Shown: in pieces, positions 28,378-37,271 of the stretch
Layout: every line of letters begins with the position of its first letter
Position numbering within the stretch: the stretch's first letter is position 1
NCBI RefSeq assembly: GCF_004342225.1
Contig: NZ_SMAR01000026.1
Location: forward strand, 1-52,010
Direction: 5' to 3'
Source: Martelella mediterranea
GTDB taxonomy: Bacteria > Pseudomonadota > Alphaproteobacteria > Rhizobiales > Rhizobiaceae
DNA: 52,010 nucleotides
Notes under the pieces: generated by a model
Told to the model about the DNA's origin: nothing
The model's input: the letters and a program-made list of their open reading frames with translations, nothing else
Databases searched by the model: none
Made by a program: the position numbers and the translations under genes

Positions 28378-29271
28378 TCAGGCAAGGTAGGGGACGACTT
28401 CGACCTTGGCTGTTGCGCGCCAGATATTGGTTGCGCCTGCATCGTTGCGCTCTGCCTCCAGAATGGCGCGGGCAACACCTTCAAGCTGCGGCGGAACGAT
28501 CAATTTGGTTGGACGAAGATTGATGACTGACCCGTCGCGTTTGCGGATCGTCTGCATCGCCGTGCGGGCAGCCTGGAAGTTTTCCGGCGTCAGCGCCGCT
28601 TTTGACTTATAGGCGGTCTGCCACATGCCATAACCGGCATTGCATCGGCCTGACGTGCCCCAGATATATTCGTCCTTGAAGAAGACGTTGGCGTCCTTCT
28701 CGTCCTGATAGGAGACGAAGTTGAAGGGGCGTCGCTTCTGGAAAACCAGCGGCTTCACGACCTGGCTGTCATCAACCAGGTACCAGGCCGGGCCTGCGCC
28801 AGCGGTGAAGTTCGCAACGGAAACCTCGTTGCCCTGTTCGTTGTAGCCGGGGTGGTCGGTGTCGAAGAAATACTGACCGTCATAGCAAAGCGCGGTATCG
28901 CCGTTTTTAAACAGCGGCCAGACGAGCTGATCGGGAAACTCTGCGGCATGCTGACCGATCTGACCGGCGACTGGTGTGTAGATGCCGATCTGATCATCAT
29001 CGATCGCAGAGCGCGGAACCGACACCGTCTCTTCAAAAGTGCGGTTGCGGATCACATAGGTCTGTGCACCAAGGCGCACGACATTTCGGTCGCCGATCCA
29101 TTCGCGAATGCCCGGCAGTTCATCAAGGCGGGGATATTCGTTTTGTGACGTCGTGGAGGTAACCTCCATGGCCACAAGCCCGTATTGCGACACGGTGGAC
29201 GCAAAGCGTGCATTGAAGGCCGTGGACAGACCGGTAAAAATACCGCGTAGAGTGGAAGCATTGATATCCAT
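28378..29271 (-). CDS. Major capsid protein (Mu gpT)
   Basis: 297 residues. The N terminus (ASTLRGIFTGLSTAFNARF) and the typical LFKNGDTALCYDGQYFFDTDHP segment match Mu gpT-type capsid proteins with the HK97 fold. It is preceded by protease/scaffold and decoration genes in Mu order. Confidence 0.94.
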   Translation of the reverse strand: MDINASTLRGIFTGLSTAFNARFASTVSQYGLVAMEVTSTTSQNEYPRLDELPGIREWIGDRNVVRLGAQTYVIRNRTFEETVSVPRSAIDDDQIGIYTPVAGQIGQHAAEFPDQLVWPLFKNGDTALCYDGQYFFDTDHPGYNEQGNEVSVANFTAGAGPAWYLVDDSQVVKPLVFQKRRPFNFVSYQDEKDANVFFKDEYIWGTSGRCNAGYGMWQTAYKSKAALTPENFQAARTAMQTIRKRDGSVINLRPTKLIVPPQLEGVARAILEAERNDAGATNIWRATAKVEVVPYLA

Positions 29272-29305
29272 TGAAAAATCCTTTCAAGGGCGGTTTGAGC
29301 GGCCT

Positions 29306-29698
29306 TTAAAGCGCCTTCAGCCAGACGCCGGTTTCATCAACAAACCCGACCGTTCCGGCCTGCAGTTCGCCACCGGCATTGGTCAGCTGGTAGGTGTTGT
29401 CATCTGCGGCATAGACCGGTTGATTGATCGAAGACCCGTCTGTTCCGGCAAGCGGGATCTGCAGCATTTCCTTCGAGACGCTGACACGGACAGCGCCATC
29501 GCCACCGGCAGAATTGTCAGCGCGCTCACGTGCCCAGCCGACGATGGCAACGGCATCGGCATGGTCAGGTTTCACGGCAAGACCGGCTGCCGTCACGGCC
29601 ACCTGTGTGCCGCCGAACAAGACGGTGGATGCTGCCACCGGCAAAGCGGCAAAAAGTCCGGAGCGCGTGACGCGCTCGATATCGTTGGATGCTGCCAT
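29306..29698 (-). CDS. Capsid decoration-like protein
   Basis: 130 residues, Ala/Gly/Val-rich and beta-prone, between the protease and the major capsid gene. Small proteins here in Mu-like phages are capsid decoration or stabilisation proteins (DUF2190-like). Identity is by position and composition. Confidence 0.6.
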   Translation of the reverse strand: MAASNDIERVTRSGLFAALPVAASTVLFGGTQVAVTAAGLAVKPDHADAVAIVGWARERADNSAGGDGAVRVSVSKEMLQIPLAGTDGSSINQPVYAADDNTYQLTNAGGELQAGTVGFVDETGVWLKAL

Positions 29699-30265
29699 TT
29701 ACCTGGCCTCCCGTTCGCGCTGTTTCTTGAATGCTTCAGGGTCGACACCCATCAGCGCCATGACCTGTTCGTCATCGGCGGTGATTTCGGTTGCACCTGC
29801 TTCAACCGGCTTGCGACGGCCGAGACCGCCAGCATGGATGGACGGCAGCAGCTTCAGCTCTTCCTCGACACCGCCAGCGTCTTTCTGATGACGCGCGATG
29901 TAATGATCGCGAAGCGCCGGAACGACCTTGCCTTCACCTATGGCGGCGTCGATCACCGTTTCGGCCCGCTCTTTTGCGTGTCCGGATTTCAGGGTGGTGA
30001 GCTGGCCATTCAGATCGGTGACCGTCGCGCTCAGGCTCGAAACCTGTTTGCGCAGATCGTCTTCATCGCCGGTGGCTTCAAGACGGCTCTGCAATGCCGT
30101 GACAACAGCATCCTCATCGCCTTCGGCTTCGGCGATCTTGCCGACGCGCTTGATCAGGGCGGCATATTTGCCGCTTGCGGAATGGGCTGCCTTGACGGCT
30201 TCAAGCGCCTCCGTCTCGGTGGCCGTTTCAGAAAGGCCCAGCGCCTTTCGAAGCTCTTCAAGCAT
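29699..30265 (-). CDS. Internal in-frame scaffold protein (Mu gpZ-like)
   Basis: 188 residues, sharing frame and stop with the protease gene. The internal ATG at 30265 (MLEELRKALGLSE) has GAGG eight bases upstream. Mu makes scaffold Z from such an internal start within gene I. The product is the helical, coiled-coil-rich half. Confidence 0.75.
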   Translation of the reverse strand: MLEELRKALGLSETATETEALEAVKAAHSASGKYAALIKRVGKIAEAEGDEDAVVTALQSRLEATGDEDDLRKQVSSLSATVTDLNGQLTTLKSGHAKERAETVIDAAIGEGKVVPALRDHYIARHQKDAGGVEEELKLLPSIHAGGLGRRKPVEAGATEITADDEQVMALMGVDPEAFKKQREREAR

Positions 30266-30730
30266 CGCATTATCCTCTTTTGCGTTGAGGGATTTCAGGA
30301 AGGAAAGATTGGGGTCGTTGGTCAGCGCCACACGCTCGACTGATGCAATCCGGTGCGGTTTGGATCGCGAATGAAAGAACACCGGAGAGATGAAGCCATA
30401 GGCCTTGTCTTCCATCAGTTCACGCCCGGATGCCGTCCATTCGACACGGCCATAAAGCCCGTCTGAACGCGCCTGGAGTTCAACGATCCAGCCGCGCGCG
30501 GGTGCAGGATGACCGGCCTTGCCAGCCAGATCGGTGGAATGATTTTCATCGACAGCCAGCTTGCGACCAGCAGCATTGAAGGACTGAACGAGGGCGTTGA
30601 GGTCCGGCGCCATATAAGGCCCGCGACCATCGACACCGGAAAATTCCGTTGCTGGCAGAAGCTGCAGCCACTCCGGAACCCCGGCAGCGGCATTAAGAGC
30701 AATCGTATGTGTGGCGCGTGTTTTTCCCAT
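29699..30730 (-). CDS. Prohead protease with C-terminal scaffold (Mu gpI)
   Basis: 343 residues. The protease domain (about 1-150) has LAVDENHSTD (probable catalytic His-containing segment), APARGWIVEL and AYGFISPVFF, typical of the Mu gpI family. The C-terminal half (about 155-343) is helical and charged, the scaffold region, also made separately from an internal start. Confidence 0.9.
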   Translation of the reverse strand: MGKTRATHTIALNAAAGVPEWLQLLPATEFSGVDGRGPYMAPDLNALVQSFNAAGRKLAVDENHSTDLAGKAGHPAPARGWIVELQARSDGLYGRVEWTASGRELMEDKAYGFISPVFFHSRSKPHRIASVERVALTNDPNLSFLKSLNAKEDNAMLEELRKALGLSETATETEALEAVKAAHSASGKYAALIKRVGKIAEAEGDEDAVVTALQSRLEATGDEDDLRKQVSSLSATVTDLNGQLTTLKSGHAKERAETVIDAAIGEGKVVPALRDHYIARHQKDAGGVEEELKLLPSIHAGGLGRRKPVEAGATEITADDEQVMALMGVDPEAFKKQREREAR

Positions 30731-30791
30731 GCCCGATAGCTAGCATCGGCGCATAGGCCCAGATCATGCCCGCGAAGGGAGGTGTCAGGTT

Positions 30792-31298
30792 TTAGCGGGA
30801 GCGGGAAAAGCGGACGATGAAACTTTCGATGGTCTGCTGGATCATCGTTTCATCTTCATCGGAGATACCAAGGAACGGACGCGGCGGCAAGACAACACGG
30901 TCTGCAACGATCAGATTGCCGCCGATGCGGAAATAAAGATGATCGGCATTGCGCGGCACGATCTCCGCGCCCTCCTGGTGCGGCCTGGCATAAATGACAT
31001 TGGTGCCAATCTGCGCATAGTCGTTTCCGGCAAAGTGGGTGATGCTGTCGCGAAGCCTGCCGCTTTCGGTCAGGATGCGGCTGTTGCGTTTGTCGGCGGC
31101 ATAATCCTTATTGACCGGCTGCCATGGCTGACCGTCCGGATCTGTCTGGGTAATGAAGCGCTGCACGGTGGAGGCAACGAGGCCAACGCCGATGACATTC
31201 ATCATCGGCTGGGTGTTGCGGGTGAGCAGCATCAGGCCGCCAAGGCCCTTCATAAGCCCTTTGTCACGAATATCGGCAGTGATTGATACGCCAGCCAT
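30792..31298 (-). CDS. Virion morphogenesis protein (Mu gpG)
   Basis: 168 residues, tail completion/head-tail joining family. Signature stretch DPDGQPWQPVNKDY...RILTESGRLRDSI, then IYARPHQEGAEIVPR and LPPRPFLGIS. A GAAAGG ribosome binding site precedes the ATG. Confidence 0.88.
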   Translation of the reverse strand: MAGVSITADIRDKGLMKGLGGLMLLTRNTQPMMNVIGVGLVASTVQRFITQTDPDGQPWQPVNKDYAADKRNSRILTESGRLRDSITHFAGNDYAQIGTNVIYARPHQEGAEIVPRNADHLYFRIGGNLIVADRVVLPPRPFLGISDEDETMIQQTIESFIVRFSRSR

Positions 31299-31412
31299 GG
31301 TTTGCCTTTCAGCCGCTTCGCGACTATATTTCTGTCAGGACGCGCCGAGCAGGAAGCACCCGCTTCAGCGGGATTGGGATAAGGCGACTTCTGGCCCCCC
31401 GGCGCGTTCTCT
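31299..31412 (-). other. Gap between gpF-like and gpG-like genes
   Basis: This 114-bp gap contains a possible 30-residue Arg-rich frame whose ATG overlaps the upstream stop (ATGA) and a small CCCGC/GCGGG hairpin near 31360. Neither is convincing as a gene or terminator. Confidence 0.25.
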
Positions 31413-32618
31413 TCATTTCAGCTTCTTCATCTTTCGCGCTGTCGTTCTTCTGAGCGAGGTCAGATAGATTTCCTCGCGACCGTCTTTCTTCACAACCTTG
31501 ATGCCAGCATGATAGTTCGCACCCTCATGTTCACCGACATAGGCAAAGCGGCCGTTTCGATCCTGGGCGAGCCTACCGTTCTTCTTCAGCCAGTTCGGCA
31601 GAACAGCATAGGCATCCGGGGTGATGCGGTCATGCTTGAGGTGTGAGCGGATCGTATCAGCCGAAAGCCGCACCTCGGTCCCCGCTTTCACGCCAAGCTT
31701 TTCGCCGTCTCCCTTTCCGGTTCTGGCAACCGGTTGCCATGTGCCATTCGGCCACTTGTCGCGTTGAACAGCCCGCACGAATTTCGCCACCTGTGTTTCG
31801 CTGGCCGTCACTGCCTTTGGGCCGGGCGCGGTATGGGCAAGCCAGGCAGCGCCGGGATTATAATCGAAGGACGGATCCACACCGCGCGGCTGATCGGTTC
31901 CGAGCTGATCAAGGTTTGGCGTCGCGTCATAGCCGGTTGTCTCAATCGCCTCAAAGCGCACCGGCGTGACAAAGCAGCCGCAGCCGAAGCCGTTCGGTGG
32001 ATAGATCGATTGCCAGATCGGATCGTCTGCCGCCCAGACCTTGCCGTCCCAGGCAAGATGATCATGGCGCGGATGTTTGGAGCCTGAATGGTTATAGCGC
32101 CAGCCCGGATAGGCCTCGCGGATTTCCGGACTGTTGAGCTGTGCAAAGCGACCGGCAGCATAGGCCGTGCGCAGATTGGTTTCAAAGATCACGCGCGTGC
32201 GCCAGCCGCGCTCACCCTCATAAGACCAGCCATGGGTCTTGACGATCTGGTCGAAGTCTTTGCGGAAATCTTCGAGTGTCGTACCATCCTTCAAGGCCCG
32301 TTCAATCGCACCTTGAAAGTCACCGACCAGGGCTTCCGTCTGCGCACCGGCCACCATGAACATTTTTGAGTGCGCCGCGTCGAAGACATCGCGCCAGCTT
32401 TTCGTGGGAACACCGACTTTCTGACGCAGGAATTCAATGGCCTCATCGAAGGGCAGCTCGAGCGGATCGCCCGTTTCGGCCATAAGCGAGCGTCGATATC
32501 CTTTGAGGATCGATTTCAAAGGCCTTTCAAAGCCCGTATGGGCGTTTTCCGGTAAAAAGCGTCCGAGTATCCGTCCGGAGCCGTCAGTGCGCGTCTGTGA
32601 GCCTCTATTCGCGATCAT
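31413..32618 (-). CDS. Head morphogenesis protein (Mu gpF) fused to a PBECR2-like nuclease domain
   Basis: 401 residues. The N-terminal two thirds (about 30-255) are the Mu F/SPP1 gp7 minor head protein domain: DVFDAAHSKMFMVAGAQ, RTRVIFETNLRTAYAAGR, HPRHDHLAWDGKVW and the CGCFVTPVRF end. The C-terminal part (about 305-398) has a different character: VRLSADTIRSHLKHDRITP, DAYAVLPNWL and HAGIKVVKKDGREEIYLTSL. This pattern resembles phage-type BECR nuclease domains (PBECR2), toxin-like RNases attached to phage head proteins. The overlap with the portal gene is 14 bp. Confidence 0.85.
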   Translation of the reverse strand: MIANRGSQTRTDGSGRILGRFLPENAHTGFERPLKSILKGYRRSLMAETGDPLELPFDEAIEFLRQKVGVPTKSWRDVFDAAHSKMFMVAGAQTEALVGDFQGAIERALKDGTTLEDFRKDFDQIVKTHGWSYEGERGWRTRVIFETNLRTAYAAGRFAQLNSPEIREAYPGWRYNHSGSKHPRHDHLAWDGKVWAADDPIWQSIYPPNGFGCGCFVTPVRFEAIETTGYDATPNLDQLGTDQPRGVDPSFDYNPGAAWLAHTAPGPKAVTASETQVAKFVRAVQRDKWPNGTWQPVARTGKGDGEKLGVKAGTEVRLSADTIRSHLKHDRITPDAYAVLPNWLKKNGRLAQDRNGRFAYVGEHEGANYHAGIKVVKKDGREEIYLTSLRRTTARKMKKLK

Positions 32619-34161
32619 CGTCCAGCTCGTCCAGAAGCGCTGCCTGGCCCGCCAGATGCGAGACCATCATGGCCGATGCCATGGCCTTGGCCAGTTCTTC
32701 TTCTCTCAGATCCAGTTTAGCCAGGCGGCGCGATGCATCCTGCAGACTGGTTGCCTGATTAAGCGCGTCACGGATCTCGTCAATCTGATCATTGAGGATA
32801 CCGGATGCCTCGTCTTCCAGCCGGGCGGTGATGACATCGACCTGATCGCGCGCAGGTGCTTTGGCATGGGCCGATTTGTCAAAGAGACTGTTCAGCGCCT
32901 GCCGCGCCGATCCGCTGCCAGCTTGTGGCGAGCCGCCGATCGTTTCTTCGTTGGCCGTTGGCGCAGGTGCACCCAGACGGTCATAGGCATAGCGTGCTGG
33001 CAGCTTCAGGCCGTTGCGTGCAAAGATATCGAAAGCGCGCGCAAACTCTTCCAGCGGCACCTCATCGGGTCGGCCGATCTTGAGGATCGGATAGTGTTCC
33101 TGCGGGCCGAAGCGGAACGCAATCATATTGCGCACCAGCTGCAGGTTGATTGTGCTGCTCAGATCGAACGCGTCTGAACGCTCGATATCCTCCTGAACCT
33201 CACGATGCTCTTTCGAAACCGCGTGCCCGCCAGAGATTGCGTCGGTCGTCGTGGTCTGGCCGAGCACCAGTTTTGATGTCTGCCGATCAAACCAGTCGGC
33301 GCGGCGTTCAAACATATCGGTCGAGGCTGATTTCGAACCGATTTCCTTGAAGTCGATTTCCATGGAGCGTGGAATGATGGCGGCGCAGTCACCTGCAATC
33401 TGGCTGACGGCTTTCCACAGCACATCCTTCTCAGCCTCGGTCGCGCCGCTGTCGTATTTACCAACGCGGATCGGCTGGCCGAAGTTCTGGCAGAAGATTG
33501 CCCAGTCCTTGATAGTGAAGTTTTTGAACATCCAGCCCCATGCCGCAACGCGGGCAATACCGGAACGCACCGTCAGGCCGGATTTGGCTTTCGAGCGATG
33601 AATGATGAACTTGGCCGGTTCGAGGTCGACGCGGCCTGCGCCATCACGCAACATCACGGTCTCGCCGTCATGCTGGTCGAAGTCAAAGAAAGTCGGTGAG
33701 CGCCAGATCAGCTCACGCGGCGTCCAGGACGAGGCCGTCGTCTTCCAGTCAATCTCCATGATCGACATGCCCTTGCCGATCGCGTCCAGTATGTCGAACA
33801 GACTTGCCCGAAGGATCCCGTCATCAACCCAGCTCTGCAGATATTCGGCGTGCTTCTTGTGGTCGGTGGCATCGGAGGCAGGCTTTACCGTGATCGGAAG
33901 CTGGCCGACCGAGCGCTTGCGCGTGGCGAGCACGGCCAGATAATGCGGATCGCGCTCTTCCATATTCTCGGCCAGCTCATAATAAGACAGCGGGTCGCCA
34001 TTGGCAGACGCGCGCAGGATCCGCGCCAGCCGCACCGGCGTCATGCCATCTGCCTGATCCGTCGTGAACGGATCCCGCACCGTGCCGGTTCTAGCCGTTG
34101 CGATTTCTGCCATCAGCTGTTTGCCGAGGATCACGCGGCCCATAAAGTCTCTTAAAGCCAT
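32605..34161 (-). CDS. Portal protein (DUF935, Mu gp29)
   Basis: 518 residues. The central segment GKGMSIMEIDW, SPTFFDF and VAAWGWMFKNFTIKDWAIFCQ (from different parts of the domain) identify the DUF935 portal family. The dodecameric portal forms the DNA entry vertex. The C-terminal 130 residues are helical with several acidic stretches. Lies just after the large terminase. Confidence 0.93.
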   Translation of the reverse strand: MALRDFMGRVILGKQLMAEIATARTGTVRDPFTTDQADGMTPVRLARILRASANGDPLSYYELAENMEERDPHYLAVLATRKRSVGQLPITVKPASDATDHKKHAEYLQSWVDDGILRASLFDILDAIGKGMSIMEIDWKTTASSWTPRELIWRSPTFFDFDQHDGETVMLRDGAGRVDLEPAKFIIHRSKAKSGLTVRSGIARVAAWGWMFKNFTIKDWAIFCQNFGQPIRVGKYDSGATEAEKDVLWKAVSQIAGDCAAIIPRSMEIDFKEIGSKSASTDMFERRADWFDRQTSKLVLGQTTTTDAISGGHAVSKEHREVQEDIERSDAFDLSSTINLQLVRNMIAFRFGPQEHYPILKIGRPDEVPLEEFARAFDIFARNGLKLPARYAYDRLGAPAPTANEETIGGSPQAGSGSARQALNSLFDKSAHAKAPARDQVDVITARLEDEASGILNDQIDEIRDALNQATSLQDASRRLAKLDLREEELAKAMASAMMVSHLAGQAALLDELDDDRE

Positions 34162-34164
34162 TGT

Positions 34165-35769
34165 TTACAACCTCCCGCGCAGGCCGAAGCCGGTTTGATC
34201 GTCATCGTCATGCGCATTCGGAAAGGCCGTGCGCGTGGATGATGGTGCGGCCCGGTACCCATACTCATGCATTTCCTGTTCACTGGCGAAGACGGCGAGC
34301 GCGCCAGCCGGTGCGGCATCGCCATGCCGGTCGAAACCATCAGCGCCCATATTGTGAAACCCGACCGGCACCTTCGCGATACCGCGCTCCATCTTCAGCG
34401 CCCGGTAGTCATTCAGGATGTCGTCATCCATCGGCAGCTCTATCTGCCCGTCTTCGAATGCAGCCTTCAGCTTCGGCATGTTGAGCATGTACCAGTTCTC
34501 CGAAAGTTTGATTTCGGACACAAAGCCTGCTCCGAATTCCTGCCGTGCCATCTCGGCCAGCGCCGCTCCGTTACCGGTCGCATCGAATGCTGCATGAAAG
34601 AAGCGCGGAAGATGGTCGCGGATAAAGCGAACGATCTGGAACTGCGAGGTGTAGGGAACATTCCGCAGCTCCAGAATAAACGGTGTGGCCAGTGTCAGGT
34701 CTTCGCGCACCTGGAGCGGATGGATGACCGAAAGGTCGGACGTGCGGCCAAAGTCCTGACCGAGACAGGAGCGCAGTTTCGGATCGAGCTTTTCGAGCAG
34801 CGGTAAAAGCTTCTCACGACAGAAGGCCTCGACCTCGTCTTCGCGCAGCTTTGATGGCCAGTCGACGAAGCCGTCCGGAGGGCTCCAGCGAATGACCGGG
34901 ATTTCTTTTCTCATCCGCGAGACAATCAACGCCCGCGACAGGTAGGCCCCGGACGACATGGACGGAACGCAGAACAGCTCTTCGTCAGCGCCGCTGCCAT
35001 AAAACCTGATGATCGAAGCGCGCCATTCCGCCTCGGCCTCTGGCGTCCACGTTTTGCCTGTGACAAGGCAGATACGCTCATAAAGGCCCTCGATCAGCGC
35101 AGCATCGAAATCGATCTTCATATGCTGGTAGTCTGACTTACCAGCAAGAATGTCCTGTATCTGCTCATTGAAATGGTTTTCGAAGCCGTCATGCGTTGAG
35201 CAGACAATGACCTGACCACCCCACATCAAGAACGCGAGAGCAGCTTTGAGAAGCTGTTCGAGGCTGTCAACGAAGGCCGCTTCGTCAATCATCACCACGC
35301 CCTGTTTGCCGCGCAGTGTGCGCGGTGCTGAGGACAGGCCGACAATCTCAAAGCCGGATGCGAACTTGATCCGGAAGGCCTGGATGGATCGTTCGCCGTC
35401 CTTGTCGCTGTCGTCGAACAGAAACTCTTCCAGCTCCATCGCAGCGGACGAAAAGGCTCTGGCCCACATAGCGCAGGCGTCAATGAATTCGCGCGTCATC
35501 TCCTGGCTGTACGAGATATACATGAAGTCCATACCGCCAGCTTCGCGGGATCGTGCTGCACGCAACACGGCATAGGACGCGCAGGCCCATGTCAGACCAA
35601 TGCGGCGAGACTTCTCGATAAACAGAACCGGACAGGTGCCTTCCAGCAGAGCAACCGTGCGGGCCTGATATGGCAGGAGTGCTTTGCGCCGCTCGATCTT
35701 TTCAAGAACCGCGTCCGTCGATTGACGCCGGGCGCGCGCCCAGTCTTCTTTCGAAACGGGTCCGCTCAT
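34165..35769 (-). CDS. Terminase large subunit (Mu gp28)
   Basis: 534 residues. The ATPase domain has a Walker A-like loop FIEKSRRIGLTWA (about 50-62) and a Walker B VVMIDEAAF (about 160); the RNase H-type nuclease domain contains GQDFGRTSDLSV and FDATGNGAAL. Packages the genome by a headful mechanism in Mu. It overlaps the small subunit by 4 bp. Confidence 0.93.
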   Translation of the reverse strand: MSGPVSKEDWARARRQSTDAVLEKIERRKALLPYQARTVALLEGTCPVLFIEKSRRIGLTWACASYAVLRAARSREAGGMDFMYISYSQEMTREFIDACAMWARAFSSAAMELEEFLFDDSDKDGERSIQAFRIKFASGFEIVGLSSAPRTLRGKQGVVMIDEAAFVDSLEQLLKAALAFLMWGGQVIVCSTHDGFENHFNEQIQDILAGKSDYQHMKIDFDAALIEGLYERICLVTGKTWTPEAEAEWRASIIRFYGSGADEELFCVPSMSSGAYLSRALIVSRMRKEIPVIRWSPPDGFVDWPSKLREDEVEAFCREKLLPLLEKLDPKLRSCLGQDFGRTSDLSVIHPLQVREDLTLATPFILELRNVPYTSQFQIVRFIRDHLPRFFHAAFDATGNGAALAEMARQEFGAGFVSEIKLSENWYMLNMPKLKAAFEDGQIELPMDDDILNDYRALKMERGIAKVPVGFHNMGADGFDRHGDAAPAGALAVFASEQEMHEYGYRAAPSSTRTAFPNAHDDDDQTGFGLRGRL

Positions 35770-36347
35770 TTTGCTACCCCGAGGATCTGATCAAGGATCG
35801 ACTGCGCGCCTTCATCGGAAATGCCTTTTGCTTTCGCGACCTTCTCGACGGCTTCTGTCGCTTTTTCACGGAACTCCGCTTCAACCTTTTGACGGCGTGC
35901 CGAAGATACACTCTGGGCTTGTGAGGCCGCGCGCAGGGCATTGGCCAGCGCCATGGCGCCCTTCGGGTCGAGGCCTTTTTCGCCTCTGGATGCGTAGATT
36001 TCCATGACCAGTGATTTGACGGCTTCTGATGCGATAATCGTCAACTGATCGCTGTCTTCCGGGTCGTAGCTTTTCGACAGTGAAGAGACGATCTGGCGCA
36101 CGTCATTCATGCGTGCAGTCACTTCTGCAAGTCTGAGGCTGTGGCGGTTGAAGGATTTGAACGACGGGATATCGAACTCAAGCTCACCACGAAACTCAGC
36201 CTGAAGCGCTTCAAGGCGATCGACAAACTCCTTGTAGATATCGGTCTGGGTACGGTCATTTTTGTTCAGCGCGGCCGATGCCCACGCAACAATCGGTGCG
36301 CATGGCTCAGGCAGCAACTGAATGGATGATAGGCGACCGCGTCCCAT
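35766..36347 (-). CDS. DUF3486 protein, probable small terminase (Mu gp27)
   Basis: 193 residues from MGRGRLSSIQLLPE, a good DUF3486 N terminus. Mostly helical and charged. Located directly before the large terminase, as in Mu. Confidence 0.85.
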   Translation of the reverse strand: MGRGRLSSIQLLPEPCAPIVAWASAALNKNDRTQTDIYKEFVDRLEALQAEFRGELEFDIPSFKSFNRHSLRLAEVTARMNDVRQIVSSLSKSYDPEDSDQLTIIASEAVKSLVMEIYASRGEKGLDPKGAMALANALRAASQAQSVSSARRQKVEAEFREKATEAVEKVAKAKGISDEGAQSILDQILGVAK

Positions 36348-36348
36348 A

Positions 36349-36648
36349 TCAAACCTCCGGCGAAGGGCGCGCGATCCCCTCAACAATCGAACGGCGCTCG
36401 ACATGGTCGAGACCGGCACGGGTAATCGACGCAATCATGACGGTTCCGGCTTCCGTCACGGTCACGGCCCCCAGTTCGTCAAGTTTGCGGATCTGTGTGC
36501 GGACGTAGTCACGCGACCGGTTATGACCGAAAGAACGCAGCAACACTGTCAGTAGCGTTTCGTTCATCGTACCGTCGGTTTCCTCGGCAAGGCCGCGCAA
36601 AATGATCAGGCGCGCATCGCGGGCGGAATATTCCGGGAAAGAAACCAT
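36349..36648 (-). CDS. Mu gp26-like small winged-helix protein
   Basis: 99 residues. The YSARDARLIILRGLAEE start and a winged-helix pattern (DYVRTQIRKLDELGAVTV) match the VpaChn25_0724-type phage family near the terminase. Start at 36648 is chosen because GAAGG lies upstream; a GTG at 36660 is possible. Confidence 0.78.
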   Translation of the reverse strand: MVSFPEYSARDARLIILRGLAEETDGTMNETLLTVLLRSFGHNRSRDYVRTQIRKLDELGAVTVTEAGTVMIASITRAGLDHVERRSIVEGIARPSPEV

Positions 36649-36649
36649 T

Positions 36650-36985
36650 TTAACCTTCACCCTTGGTTCTCAGATAGTTGTCGATACGATCCACGGTCAT
36701 AGAAACACGCCCTACGACCTGACCCGTTGACATGACTGTGCCTTCAAGCTTGGCCATTGAAAGCTCCAGCTTCTTCAGTTCGTCTTTGCCCGGAAGCTGC
36801 TTGACCTCGGCCTCGACACTCAGCGTGCGGCGGTCCAGCTTGGTGACTTCGTCCTCAAGTGACTCCAGTTTCGCGGTGTTTCCTTTTGCACGGGCGGTGA
36901 AGATCGAATGCACAAACGAGCCAATTGAAATGAGCAGGGAAATTGCTGTGAGAACTGGCAGAAACGTGCCGACTTCAATAACCAT
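36650..36985 (-). CDS. DUF2730 family membrane protein (Mu gp25-like)
   Basis: 111 residues. One N-terminal transmembrane segment (about 5-30) followed by a coiled coil (about 35-100). DUF2730 members are found between lysis and packaging genes of Mu-like phages; function unknown. Overlaps the Rz1-like gene by 11 bp. Confidence 0.82.
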   Translation of the reverse strand: MVIEVGTFLPVLTAISLLISIGSFVHSIFTARAKGNTAKLESLEDEVTKLDRRTLSVEAEVKQLPGKDELKKLELSMAKLEGTVMSTGQVVGRVSMTVDRIDNYLRTKGEG

Positions 36986-37271
36986 GATCGGCCTCCATCG
37001 TTTCCGGCGCGGCATCGACGGCGTTGACGGCACCAGCGCGGCGGGTTTCACAGGTTCGCAGGTTCAAGCGGTCAGTGCCCCACAGCGATGTCACTTCAGC
37101 CTCGCTCAGGCCGCGATCATCCGGCAGCGCAGAAGGTGCCGCGCATCGCTTGCGCGCCTCTGACGGCAGCACCGGTTTAACGAGCTTAGTGATGACGATC
37201 GGTTCATCGGGGGAGGATACGCACGCGCTCAGGCCCAAGGCCGCAAGCAGCGCCACCAGGCAAAGCCGCAT
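36975..37271 (-). CDS. Rz1-like outer-membrane lipoprotein (o-spanin)
   Basis: 98 residues with a lipoprotein signal peptide: basic start, hydrophobic stretch and lipobox LSAC (Cys about 17). The mature part has VITKLVKPVLPSEA and a Cys-containing region typical of phage Rz1-like proteins. Its 5' end overlaps the Rz-like gene by 68 bp in a different frame, the classical nested spanin arrangement. Confidence 0.82.
   Translation of the reverse strand: MRLCLVALLAALGLSACVSSPDEPIVITKLVKPVLPSEARKRCAAPSALPDDRGLSEAEVTSLWGTDRLNLRTCETRRAGAVNAVDAAPETMEADHGY

Noticed and set aside
31299-31412. 30-residue Arg-rich frame after gpF as an antitoxin for the nuclease-like domain
   Set aside because: It has only an ATGA overlap as support, with no recognisable fold or ribosome binding site.
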